Shown here piece by piece: positions 54,801 to 64,000 of a DNA stretch of 64,000 nt (positions are counted from its first letter, which is position 1; every line of letters starts with the position of its first letter). This stretch comes from Macrostomum hystrix (lineage: Eukaryota; Platyhelminthes; Macrostomidae), in NCBI GenBank assembly GCA_950097015.1, contig CATNEN010000007.1, positions 1,612,001 through 1,676,000 of the forward strand, given 5' to 3'. Made by a program: the position numbers and the translations under genes. The notes beneath the pieces were generated by a model, which was not told the origin of the DNA, did no database searches, and was given only the letters and a program-made list of their open reading frames with translations.

Positions 54801-57026
54801 TTGGCTGCGAGGGTCGCTTTATATTAGACGGCAGGGTTGTTTTTGATTGGATGGGAGGGTTTTTTCATTTGATTGGAGGGTCGATTTTAATTGGATGGGT
54901 GGGTTTTTATTTTATTAGAGGGGTCGTTTCTTATTGGATGGGAGGGTTTTTCATTTGATTGGATGGTCGTTTTTCCTTTGGTTGAAGGGTAGTTTTTCAT
55001 TGGATGGGAGGGTTGTTTTTCATTGGATAGATTACTTATTTTTTATGGCAAGACCTGAATGAAGGAAATTTAAATAATTTAAATCACAACCATTCCGCAG
55101 TCCATTAAAGACCCTCAGCTGGCCGCTGTCCCATTGGTTCTTGTTCTACTGGATGCCGTCCTGTTCACGGTTTGGGGCCTGGTCGATCCGATGCAATTGA
55201 TCAACGAAAAATACGCTGTCGTGGTCAGTTGGAAACGTTTCTAACTACAACATACTACTAATTCTTTTTGTAGTAATGCTAACAAACATTTTTATTATGC
55301 TTGCCTTCAGGAATCAATTAAAGAGGGATCTGTTGAGGTCAACATGGCTCAGACGTGCAGCAGCAACTTCATGACCATCTGGTTTGTGGCTTTCGTAGGC
55401 TATAAAGGTGTGCGATTGTAACTATATTTATAACTCTGATTCTATATTTCAATATTATGGTGAGAGGAAGCTGAGGATTGAGGTGGATGGAATGAGGTGG
55501 GTGAAGGATTGAGGTAGATGGAGTGAGTTGAGTGATGGAGTGAGGTGGATGGAGTGAGGTGGGTGAAGGATTGAGGTAGATGGAGTGAGTTGAGTGAAGG
55601 AGTGAGGTGGATGGAGTGAGGTGGGTGAAGGAGTGAGGTGGGTGAAGGAGTGAGTTGGATGAAGGAGTGAGGTGGCTGACTGAGAAGGGTGAAGTAGGTT
55701 GCAGGTCAGATATTGGTACTATGATGAAGATAGATAAATAGAAATGACACTTAAGTCACTTAGGCACACCTAGAGCAAGTGGGACATGCGCAGTGTACCT
55801 GTGTACAGGTATACCTGTGTATAATGCACTGTGTACAGCTGTTTAGTCCATGGACTGGGACATGGACTGGCACATGGGCGGTGAAGGCAACGACACCCAA
55901 ACTGGCAGGCTTGTGTACTTACAACGCTTTCAGGATTTCTGTTGGCCTTCGGCATCTTCTTCGCCTGGGAGACCCGAGCTGTGCAAATTGAGAGCCTCAA
56001 CGACTCGAAGAAGATCGGAATCTGCGTCTACAACACCATGGTGATGGGCGCACTGGGGGTGGTCATGACCTTCGTGCTGCCCGGCAGCGAAGTCAACTTG
56101 CGCTTCCTGCTGATCAACGGCTGCATCATCGTCTGCTGCACCACCGCTGTTGTGATTGTGTTCGGCAGCAAGGTTAGTGTGAGCCTGAGTACAGGCTTAT
56201 CTGGTGTACATCAGAACGGTAGAGTACTTCAGTTGTTCGAAGAGCTTGTGAAACAAAAATGTCGTGTGCATTGACGAGTGAATAGTGATTTTATTCTATG
56301 TATCTAATTTAATGGATCATGGAGTCTGGAGGATGAGGGAGTGAGGTAGATGTGATGTAGATTGAGGAGCAAGGTGGAGGGGAAAGTGGGGTGGGTGGAG
56401 GAGTGAGGTAGATGTAGGAGTGAGATGGGTGGAGGAGTGAGATGGGTGGAGGAGTGAGATGGGTGGAGGAGTGAGGTGGATGGGGGAGTAAGGTGGACAG
56501 GGGAGTGAGGTGGGTGGAGGAGTGAGGTGGATGGAGGAGTGAGGTGGATGGAGGAGTGAGGTGGATGGAGGAGTGAGGTGGGTGGAGGAGTGAGGTGGAT
56601 GGAGGAGTGAGGTGGGTGGAGGAGTGAGGTGGATGGGGGAGTGAGGTGGGTGGATGAGTGAGGTGGATTGGGGAGTAAGGTGGACAGAGGAGTGAGGTGG
56701 GTGGAGGAGTGAAGTGGATGCAGGATCGTCTCGTTGTTAGAGAGTTCGGGTTTAAGAACTTTAAGTACGTCAGGAGTAGGATAAAACAGTTAATAAAATT
56801 TCACTAATGCAAAATTAGTCATGGAAGACATGTAGAAATTTTTCCCCTTGGCACTGCCGCTACGCAGATAATCCTGCTGCTGCACCACAGGACGTCAAGA
56901 ATAGACGACACTAGCAACTGGTTGCCAGGCAACGAGTCGGCTTCGGCGATGCCAGAGACCGCAGCCGCAGCTGCGGGGCGCTCCGCCAGACGAACTGAAG
57001 ATGAACTTGCCGCCTCGCGGGCCTGA
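45890..57026 (+). CDS. GABBR2: GABA-B receptor subunit (class C G-protein-coupled receptor), nearest subunit 2
   Basis: Fourteen exons: 45890-46114, 47584-47721, 48341-48511, 49725-49826, 49913-49981, 51246-51434, 51592-51822, 53046-53109, 53214-53291, 54266-54648, 55101-55223, 55311-55407, 55934-56172, 56868-57026; all phases agree and give 755 residues. Signal peptide 1-20, Venus-flytrap ectodomain to about 440 (KALMFGPAYSNQAVI, IAVSTPTPQLSDKDFYKYF), then seven helices at roughly 445, 485, 515, 556, 608, 655 and 680. Subunit-2 marks: KLIKLSSPNINNLI, AKTWRVHAIF, FFAWETRAV, LNDSKKIG. Cys in CWLQ and QTCSSN would make the conserved loop disulfide. Unlike mammalian subunits, the tail is about 53 residues with no coiled coil. 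Exon 2 has alternative in-frame acceptors (47563, 47593). Last-exon alternative: acceptor 56836. The family is secure; subunit type is inference. Confidence 0.88.
46150..47465. repeat. 12- and 24-base minisatellite in receptor intron 1
   Basis: 46150-46440 is built of 12-base units like gtagctagaatc; 46440-47465 is a 24-base array beginning gtagctggaatccgagcagg with about 43 copies, apparently a doubled and diverged form. Because 24 is divisible by three, frames are open on both strands and exon 1 reads through without a stop. Confidence 0.96.
47840..48130. repeat. 21-base minisatellite in receptor intron 2
   Basis: About ten copies of a unit beginning ttgctaggcggattgtatcc, decaying to the right. 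Confidence 0.92.
48570..49690. repeat. 8-base tandem repeat in receptor intron 3
   Basis: About 130 copies of aatctacc/aatctaca with occasional ctcctaat and six-base aatacc units. It fills nearly all of the 1.2 kb intron. Confidence 0.95.
50015..51190. repeat. 20-22-base minisatellite in receptor intron 5 (TGTTAGACA family)
   Basis: About 55 copies of cacctgttagacaggagtgt-like units. A block with aaggggtgccacttgttgg then two gtgtgtcacctg units recurs near 50282, 50510, 50710 and 51032, indicating higher-order copying. Confidence 0.95.
51865..52925. repeat. 20-base minisatellite in receptor intron 7
   Basis: About 53 copies of actgtcactctgtcctgtag in almost exact 20-base register (one single-base insertion near 52241). 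Variants include ctatag, ctgctc and actttc. Confidence 0.97.
53310..54110. repeat. Purine-rich repeat tract in receptor intron 9
   Basis: Some 800 bases almost purely G and A, of gagagaggagagtggggaga-like units with scattered T. It begins within 20 bases of the donor at 53292. Confidence 0.95.
54660..55045. repeat. Degenerate repeat in receptor intron 10
   Basis: Loose copies of attggatgggagggtttttc spaced 20-45 bases, starting about 10 bases after the donor at 54649. It looks like an old or poorly homogenised array. Confidence 0.75.
55470..55680. repeat. 16-17-base minisatellite in receptor intron 12
   Basis: About 12 copies of gtgaggtggatggagtga-like units with gtgaagga variants. Same unit family as the array in intron 13. 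Confidence 0.92.
55820..55915 (-). mobile_element. SINE B fragment
   Basis: The minus strand carries the SINE B segment around TGGACTAAACAGCTGTACAC and the reverse of the GTGTCGTTGCC region, in receptor intron 12 near the acceptor at 55933. Confidence 0.55.
56335..56720. repeat. 17-base minisatellite in receptor intron 13
   Basis: About 22 copies of gtgaggtggatggagga, related to the intron 12 array 650 bases upstream. Confidence 0.95.
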
Positions 57027-57865
57027 ATTCTTTGTCTGCACTTTGAACTGGCCACTGAATACATTGCACATGTATATGTAACGCAGTAGTCTCTCAGTAG
57101 CCTCAACTAATTAGCTTAGTCTGTGCACCGGCTTATTGTTGATCAACAAACTGTTTGTAACACGATCCCTTCATAAGGCTCCGTTGCCCAGAGTCCAAGT
57201 TCATGTTCTCAGCAAATTTTCGATATTGTTTAGCAGGTGAAGTCTGATATTTCTACTAGCAGTAGCACAGTAGAGAAATTACCGTGTTTTACATTTTAAC
57301 TCTCAAGTTAAATAGAAAATTGGCTGGGCCAAATGCATGAGCACTCACGGTCAGCTAGAAACAGCACTCTAATTTAACAACTTTCTCCTTTGAAATTGAT
57401 TTAACAAACCAACGAACAAACGATTGGAAAAATTCAGAATTGCTATAACTTGTTTAGATGCCTTGAAGGTATGCACACAAGCAGGCGAATAACAATGATT
57501 TGCTTATTAATTAGCGCGAGTGTGTGATATATAATATTTATTTACTCATATAAATATGCGTTTAAATAAATACCGATTAGTTTTGCAAACAGACTAAATA
57601 TATAAGATCAGCAATCAGAATGTGTGTGTGTGTGCGAGTGTTAGCAGGGCCGTTTTGAATTTGGCAAAGTGCCCAAAAAGCATGAGCAGGCTAGTTGAGT
57701 TCACGGGCAAAAATGACAGATTAAATACAGGTGAGAAATAAAGGGACAGCTATAAAAATCTGAGTTGTGAGAAGGCAGGGTGGAACTGCTCTCCATCACT
57801 GTGTCAGTCAGTTTTAGACTTGGCTCTAGCCACTAGCCACTAGCCACTTTACGAGTATAACGCTA
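57027..57865. other. 3' flank of the receptor gene
   Basis: AATAAA at 57565-57570 is a polyadenylation candidate 539 bases after the stop. A short (TG)n run lies near 57620-57635. Nothing else recognised. Confidence 0.45.
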
Positions 57866-57869
57866 GACA

Positions 57870-58495
57870 AGGGAGCGGAAATACGAGAGAAGGGAGCGGA
57901 TATACAAGAGAAGGGAGCGGATATACGAGAGAAGGGAGCGGATATACAAGAGAAGGGAGCGGATGTACAAGAGAAGGGAGCGGATGTACAAGAGAAGGGA
58001 GCGGATGTACAAGAGAAGGGAGCGGATGTACAAGAGAAGGGAGCGGAAATACAAGAGAAGGGAGCGGAAATACGAGAGAAGGGAGCGGAAATACAAGAGA
58101 AGGGAGCGGAAATACGAGAGAAGGGAGCGGAAATACGAGAGAAGGGAGCGGAAATACAAGAGAAGGGAGCGGAAATACGAGAGAAAGGAGCGGAAATACA
58201 AGAGAAGGGAGCGGAAATACAAGAGAAGGGAGCGGAAATACGAGAGAAGGGAGCGGAAATACGAGAGAAGGGAGCGGAAATACAAGAGAAGGGAGCGGAA
58301 ATACAAGAGAAGGGAGCGGAAATACAAGAGAAGGGAGCGGATATACAAGAGAAGGGAGCGGAAATATACAAGAGAAGGGAGCGGATATACAAGAGAAGGG
58401 AGCGGAAATACAAGAGAAGGGAGCGGATATACAAGAGAAGCGAGCGGATATACAAGAGAAGGGAGCGGATATACAAGAGAAGGGAGCGGAAATAG
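57870..58495. repeat. 21-base minisatellite between convergent genes
   Basis: About 29 copies of a unit beginning gcggaaatacgagagaaggg, alternating aaat/atat/atgt and acgag/acaag. Confidence 0.96.
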
Positions 58496-60066
58496 AAGAT
58501 AATATTGCTGAGTTGGGAAAGAAGTGAACTAGAAGTATTTTTATTAGAAGTGAGTAATTCTACGAGCTATTTTAGCACATAAAACATAAATTTGACTGAC
58601 ACGGTGAATGCGTAAATCTACAAGAAATCATACTTTGTTTGCTTTAAGTCCGAATTTTAATCTCAAGCTTCAAGGACTTTGAAAAGCAGTAAGGGAAATA
58701 GGATATTGATAAGACTGTGGCAATTGTGAGTGTGCCATTGGGTGAAAGAACGACAGTCACAGTTACAAAACATGAGCAACCAAAAGTTTTTTAGCAACTT
58801 ACAAAAAACTGAAACATACTCGAAAAAGAGCGGTTGAAATTTGCACATTTTTCAATTCCCTACAACAAAGTCCCATGTAGCACAAGGAATTTTTTTCTAA
58901 AAAAAAGTGCACGCCGAAATTATTTCATAACGGAATTAAGCGTTTAGCCTAGTGAAAGAAAAGTTAAAAAACTTAAAGAATAAATAAAATTGATGCTTTA
59001 GAAATATTTTACAAAACACATGCAAACCGAAGCTTTGCAACAAAACCACTATTGATTAGAACAAATATAAAATTGCTTTGATTACTACTGGTAAGTAGTG
59101 AAACGAAAAGACACGAATATGAATAAAAGACTGATTATTGTCGACACGAATTTGTGTCTTAATAAATATACAAACAGGAAAATTGAATTCTGAGAGAAAA
59201 TGGCTAGTCGAAGAGCAGAAAATCGTTAGGTCCATAATTGAATTTTTGTTTTTGTATCTACAGTTTTCGCATTCAGTCTATTGCTTCTGTGATTTAAATA
59301 AAAATTAAAGCGGTGCGCAAAAAAACGCCAAGGATAAACATGTGCAGATACTATACGGCTAAACAAAAAGTACACAAACAGCATTAAGAATTAGAGAGCT
59401 CCGATCTTCTGAGATTTCAAACAAAACACAGGAAAATGGAGGAGAAGCAGCGGCGGACACTGCAGACTGGGTGGCGCAGCTGAATGCAATCTCTCCTAGG
59501 CACTAGAAAATGTACCAGTCCATTATTACGGACTTAAAACAACAGACAAACAAATGGAAACAATAGATAAATCACGGATAAAATGGGTCACAATTGAATG
59601 TACATTGAAAGAGACAAAAATTTAACATCATTTTATCGCCCTAGTTATAATAGGCAGCCGCGGACGAATGAGACGGAAAGACGGGCGGGTCCCGCGAAAG
59701 ATCGTGTCTTAGGGTGCAACTAATTTAACTGATTAGGCATCAGTTAGTTCACTTCTAAACATTTGCTATAAATGATAAATTCTTTATAATATTAAAATGC
59801 ATTATAATTGAAGAGACAAGGAAGGAATTTGAACAAGCAAAATAAATAAATGATCATTTTTATCGTCGCATTGACAAGAATTTGAAAGCAGTTTTAATGA
59901 CAGCCTAGGAGTTATCCGGAATTGGCTAATGAGGGCATCGGGGTCATGGCAAAGTCACACTTACTGCATAGGGTCAAGACAGTCACAATGCGAGTTAAAT
60001 AAGGTCAAATATAAGTTGCCGAATGCACCGGAGGTCATTGCTGAAATAAGCCGAGTAATAATTCAG
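58496..60066. other. AT-rich DNA between convergent genes
   Basis: No exon recognised. It presumably contains the 3' UTR of the AF4/FMR2-like gene. A short GC-rich patch at 59434-59485 has a 15-codon ATG frame (MEEKQRRTLQTGWRS) that is too short to call. Confidence 0.5.
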
Positions 60067-63000
60067 TCAGTTAGTAGAGGCAATCACCTCGGCCGCCGCC
60101 AGCAGGTATCCCAGACTGTTGCTAAGCCGGTCCGCCGGACCGGAGGGTCGAACCCCCGACCTAGCGGTAACGTCGTCTTCTAGGCGAGCGAAATCGGCCG
60201 ACTCTGAGCGCAGTTTGTCCCTCTGCCGGCTCATATGAGACCAGAGCTCGTTCGCGTGGTACAGCGGCATGAGCTGGCCGAGCAGCTGCGCCTCGCGCTC
60301 AGTGGCCAGACTGCCGGTCCGGTGAGCTGAGCTCAGCGTTGCCAAGTCCGACCTGATTGGTTTGTAGGGCGTGGCACTTGTAGCTCGTACATTTGCAGGA
60401 TTGGATTTTATCAAAGAGAACGTGTACACGACTCGAATACAGGCATTAGAGAAGCATTTGAGTCATTAGAGAAGCGTTTGAGTCATTCGAGAAGCGTTTG
60501 AGTCATTCGAGAAGCGTTTGAGTCATTAGAGAAGCATTTGAGTCATTAGAGAAGCGTTTGAGTCATTCGAGAAGCATTTGAGTCGTTAGAGAAGCGTTTG
60601 AGTCATTAGAGAAGCGTTTGAGTCATTAGAGAAGCGTTTGAGTCATTCGAGAAGCGTTTGAGTCATTCGAGAAGCGTTTGAGTCATTAGAGAAGCATTTG
60701 AGTCATTAGAGAAGCGTTTGAGTCATTCGAGAAGCGTTTGAGTCATTAGAGAAGCGTTTGAGTCATTCGAGAAGCGTTTGAGTCATTAGAGAAGCGTTTG
60801 AGTCATTCGAGAAGCGTTTGAGTCATTCGAGAAGCGTTTGAGTCATTAGAGAAGCGTATGAGTCATTAGAGAAGCGTTTGAGTCATTCGAGAAGCGTTTG
60901 AGTCATTAGAGAAGCGTTTGAGTCATTCGAGAAGCATTTGAGTCGTTAGAGAAGCGTTTGAGTCATTAGAGAAGCGTTTGAGTTATTAGAGAAGCGTTTG
61001 AGTCATTCGAGAAGCGTTTGAGTCATTAGAGAAGCATTTGAGTCATTAGAGAAGCGTTTGAGTCATTAGAGAAGCGTTTGAGTCATTCGAGAAGCGTTTG
61101 AGTCGTTAGAGAAGCGTTTGAGTCATTAGAGAAGCGTTTGAGTCATTCGAGAAGCGTTTGAGTCGTTAGAGAAGCGTTTGAGTCATTCGAGAAGCATTTG
61201 AGTCGTTAGAGAAGCGTTTGTGTCGTTAGAGAAGCGTTTGAGTCATTAGAGAAGCGTTTGAGTCATTCGAGAAGCGTTTGAGTCATTCGAGAAGCGTTTG
61301 AGTCGTTAGAGAAGCGTTTGAGTCATTAGAGAAGCATTTGAGTCGTTAGAGAAGCGTTTGAGTCATTAGAGAAGCGTTTGAGTCATTAGAGAAGCGTTTG
61401 AGTCATTCAAGAAGCATTTGAGTCGTTAGAGAAGCGTTTGAGTCATTAGAGAAGCGTTTGAGTCATTAGAGAAGCGTTTGAGTCATTAGAGAAGCGTTTG
61501 AGTCGTTAGAGAAGCGTTTGAGTTATTAGAGAATCGTTTGAGTCGTTAGAGAAGCGTTTGAGTCGTTAGAGAAGCGTTTGAGTCATTAGAGAAGCGTTTG
61601 AGTCATTAGAGAAGCGTTTGAGTCATTCGAGAAGCGTTTGAGTCGTTAGAGAAGCGTTTGAGTCGTTAGAGAAGCGTTTGAGTCGTTAGAGAAGCGTTTG
61701 AGTCATTCGAGAAGCGTTTGAGTCATTCGAGAAGCATTTGAGTCGTTAGAGAAGCGTTTGAGTCATTAGAGAAGCGTTTGAGTCATTAGAGAAGCATTTG
61801 AGTCGTTAGAGAAGCGCTTTTCAAGGGTAAACAATGCTCTTAAACGAAGCTTCTTAATAAAAGTGATCGAGAAAGTATAAAACTGCCAAGTGCACCATTT
61901 AAATACTGTACAGTTCAGCGAAAAAGTGTGAGTTTAAACAAACTCTGAAGTAGGCCAGTGCAGCACTGCTATATCTCTCTATCACTCTTCCGCGAATGCC
62001 TTGAAAAAAAAAGTTAATACGCAAGCACAGCTAGCTGTAGCCGAGGCTAAAGGCATTTCCATTACTTTTTTTCCCAAAAATGTGCTTCCTAATTCTCTTT
62101 CACCCAAAGAAGACAAATAGTTTCGAAATGAAATGATTTCGCAGAAAAGACAGCAGAATGTATTTTTTCTGAAACGATTTTTCAAGATCAAAAAAGGCTT
62201 CCTACAGGGAGATAGAATCGATTATAAACTCTTAGAAAAAGTGCGAGTACCAAACGTAAACGCAGTCACGTCACTCACCTGTAGGTAAAGTAGATCCTAT
62301 ACTCCAGCAAAGACTTCAGCAGTAGAACGCACACCTCCGTTAGGCTAGCAACAGCCGCGGCCACAGAGTCATTAGCAACCGTTGGATGTAGCGATACCCG
62401 CCGATCGCGATCGGAGAAGGCCCGGCCGTGCTGCCTAACAAAGCCGGCAACGTCGCGATAGATTCGACGCGCTTCATTGGCGGACATCTGGCGCCGGTCC
62501 TCGGCCACCCAGCAGCCGGCGAGGTAGGCGACAGCAGATTCTAGGAAATGGCGACGATTGAGACGATCCTCCGCCTGACCACCGCTAGCGGCACTCTCCA
62601 ACTGCTGCCTGAGAGATTTGGCTCGTCGGAAAAGCGCCTCTCTGGATTCCTCCTGCCAGCGCTGCTCCATGGCGTCGGCTCTGGCCGACTGAAGCCGCTC
62701 CAGTTGAAGCAGCGAGTCGCCAGCCGAAGAGCTGGAGGTAGCCGAAGCTGACGAAGACAATAGCGACGTAGGAGCGGTCGTGGTCGATGCGGCCGCCGCG
62801 GCGGCGGCTGCAGCGGCGGCAAGCTCAGCGGAGGACTGTACAGGCGGCACAGCCGCTGTTGGACGCAGAGGCGGCGGTGCCTCCTCAGTCTGGGTAGCCG
62901 CCTCTTCGAAGCCGCGGCCAGCTGAAAGAAGAAGCTTCAAATCTAGGAGCAGAGTCAAGCCGTGCGAGTGCTTCACAGCTGAATGATGAGCGCTGGAAAT

Positions 63001-63210
63001 CCGGGCCCGTTTAGTAACTGACGGCGAGGGCGATCTGTACGCATTGTTCTCAACATCTGTAGCCGTGGTCCCAGTTGTAGCCGTAGATTCAGCGCGGCGT
63101 CTGCGCCCGTTAGCCTGGGCCGCGCCGGGGAAACGATGCGACAGCGGCGCGTCTTCCGGATCCTCCCAGGCGCTGCTGTACTGGGAGCCGGGTTGAACTG
63201 AACACGGCGG
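60067..63210 (-). CDS. AF4/FMR2 (lilliputian-like) family protein, C-terminal part
   Basis: Exons 63210-62279 and 60352-60067, joined in phase 2, reach stop TGA; the gene continues upstream past the window. In the family, the conserved C-terminal domain dimerises scaffold proteins of the super elongation complex in the nucleus. The case here is by order of motifs: a helical lead RRAKSLRQQLESA, then HFLESAVAYLAGC...ANEARRIYRDVAGFVRQ like the paired helices of that domain, a leucine-rich helix LTEVCVLLLKSLLEY, then YHANELWSHMSRQRDK and a final LSNSLGYLLAAAEVI stopping at the family's usual end. Upstream residues are disordered and Ala/Ser/Thr-rich with a basic TKRAR. An alternative acceptor 24 bases upstream of 60352 also keeps phase. 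Sequence identity is low, so the family call is moderate. Confidence 0.58.
60440..61815. repeat. 20-base minisatellite in the AF4/FMR2-like gene intron
   Basis: About 69 copies of agtcattagagaagcgtttg in exact 20-base register. Variation is almost limited to four sites: catt/cgtt, aga/cga, gcg/gca. Confidence 0.98.
61816..62278. other. Rest of the same intron
   Basis: Unique sequence between the array and the donor at 62278; nothing recognised. Confidence 0.55.
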
Positions 63211-63264
63211 CTAGAAAAATGAAGGATTTTGAATAGGATGCATGCATACTACGGGGCCGCAACT

Positions 63265-63418
63265 TACCCTATTTTCTGCCTCAGTTGATGCCAGTGCCTA
63301 TTTTGCAGCTGGCTGAACTGAAGCATCAGGGAATTAAGCGTCTTGCTCGAACTGAGGTTCGAACTCGTGACCTCTCGATTGAAATGCCAAGCTCTAACCC
63401 CATGGAGGCTGGTAGCCT
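63265..63418 (-). mobile_element. SINE B-like copy in the upstream intron
   Basis: The minus strand carries a tRNA-like head (GGTTAGAGCTTGGCATTTCA, GAGTTCGAACCTC) followed by GCAAGACGCTT and GCTTCAGTTCAGCCAGCTG, the order of SINE B. The head differs from the copy at 9472, so it may be a subfamily. Confidence 0.65.
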
Positions 63419-63654
63419 ATGAAAAGGTAAACTAGGAGCGCAGATACGGAGATCACGAAGGTCAAGGTAAGGGCTAAACTATTTTCTAAGATAATAGAAA
63501 ACTTTTTAGAGGCAGACAGAAACCATTAATGAGTCCAAGAATAAGTGCTTTCCAAATAAACACAAGGACAGTAGGGGTACTTTCTATCTAGAATTAAATG
63601 GCTTAGCAGCATGGCGGTCCGAATACGCAGCGAGGCTCCTACCCAATTCTAACC

Positions 63655-64000
63655 CATTCTAACGCAACTGCCCCATTTGAACCTGAATTCCACCCAATTA
63701 AATCCTAGCTCTACCCCATTCAAGCCTAACTCTACCCCATTAAATCCTAGCTCTACCCCATTCAAGCCTAACTCTACCTAATTCAAGCCTAACTCTACCC
63801 CATTAAATCCTACCTCTACCCCATTCAAGCCTAACTCTACCTAATTCAAGCCTAGCTCTACCCTATTCAAGCCTACCTCTACCCCATTCAAGCCTACCTC
63901 TACCCCATTCAAGCCTACCTCTACCCCATTCAAGCCTAGCTCTACCCCATTCAAGCCTACCTCTACCCTATTCAAGCCTACCTCTACCCCATTCAAGCCT
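63655..64000. repeat. 21-base minisatellite, cut by the window end
   Basis: About 16 copies of a unit beginning aagcctacctctaccccatt; variants are agctc/acctc/aactc and cattc/catta. It lies in the intron upstream of the AF4/FMR2-like exon at 63210. Confidence 0.95.

Noticed and set aside
60125-60165. tRNA B-box-like GGTCGGGGGTTCGACCCTCC on the minus strand
   Set aside because: It lies within an exon that reads in frame to the expected protein end; there is no A box or cloverleaf around it.

Overview
The window reads as nuclear DNA of an animal, most likely an invertebrate (a free-living flatworm or another spiralian would fit, but nothing here proves the clade). Reasons: GC-rich coding exons joined by GT-AG introns, AT-rich noncoding DNA, standard TGA/TAA stops, tRNA-derived SINEs, a mariner remnant, and animal gene families (cytochrome b561, NDUFA5, phospholipid phosphatase, GABA-B receptor, AF4/FMR2). 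There are no bacterial operons, and nothing in the window is a CRISPR array.

Layout. 37-3058 (+): 3' part of a cytochrome b561 gene. 3.1-11.4 kb: AT-rich intergenic DNA with three large minisatellites, a nested SINE pair and one orphan exon candidate. 11501-18624 (+): a complete five-exon zinc-finger gene coding for 863 residues with an internally duplicated module. 18.6-21.0 kb: a fold-back repeat and an internally deleted mariner. 21735-27262: a 5.5 kb array of a 25-base unit. 29296-30228 (-): an intronless type I membrane protein. 31-37 kb: AT-rich DNA with a 38-base satellite and a SINE carrying a perfect target-site duplication. 36956-37312 (+): last exon of NDUFA5. 38169-39473 (+): a two-exon PLPP4/5-type phosphatase. 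41568-43729 (-): a three-exon four-helix membrane protein. 45890-57026 (+): a complete 14-exon GABA-B receptor subunit, closest to subunit 2. 60067-63210 (-): the 3' part of an AF4/FMR2-like gene, convergent with the receptor gene.

The striking property is that long introns are built of private minisatellites. In the receptor gene every intron longer than about 300 bases carries a tandem array, and each intron shorter than 160 bases has none. The same holds in the other spliced genes. Units are mostly 17-25 bases. Several are exactly 20 or 22 bases, and a 22-base family with a shared core turns up at four loci. The genes do not form a single pathway; two have membrane signalling or junction-like roles (GABA-B receptor and the divergent four-helix protein), two are mitochondrial or redox (NDUFA5, cytochrome b561), two are nuclear (zinc-finger, AF4/FMR2-like).

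All splice sites were placed by reading frame, phase continuity and GT-AG consensus; no transcript or database evidence was available.
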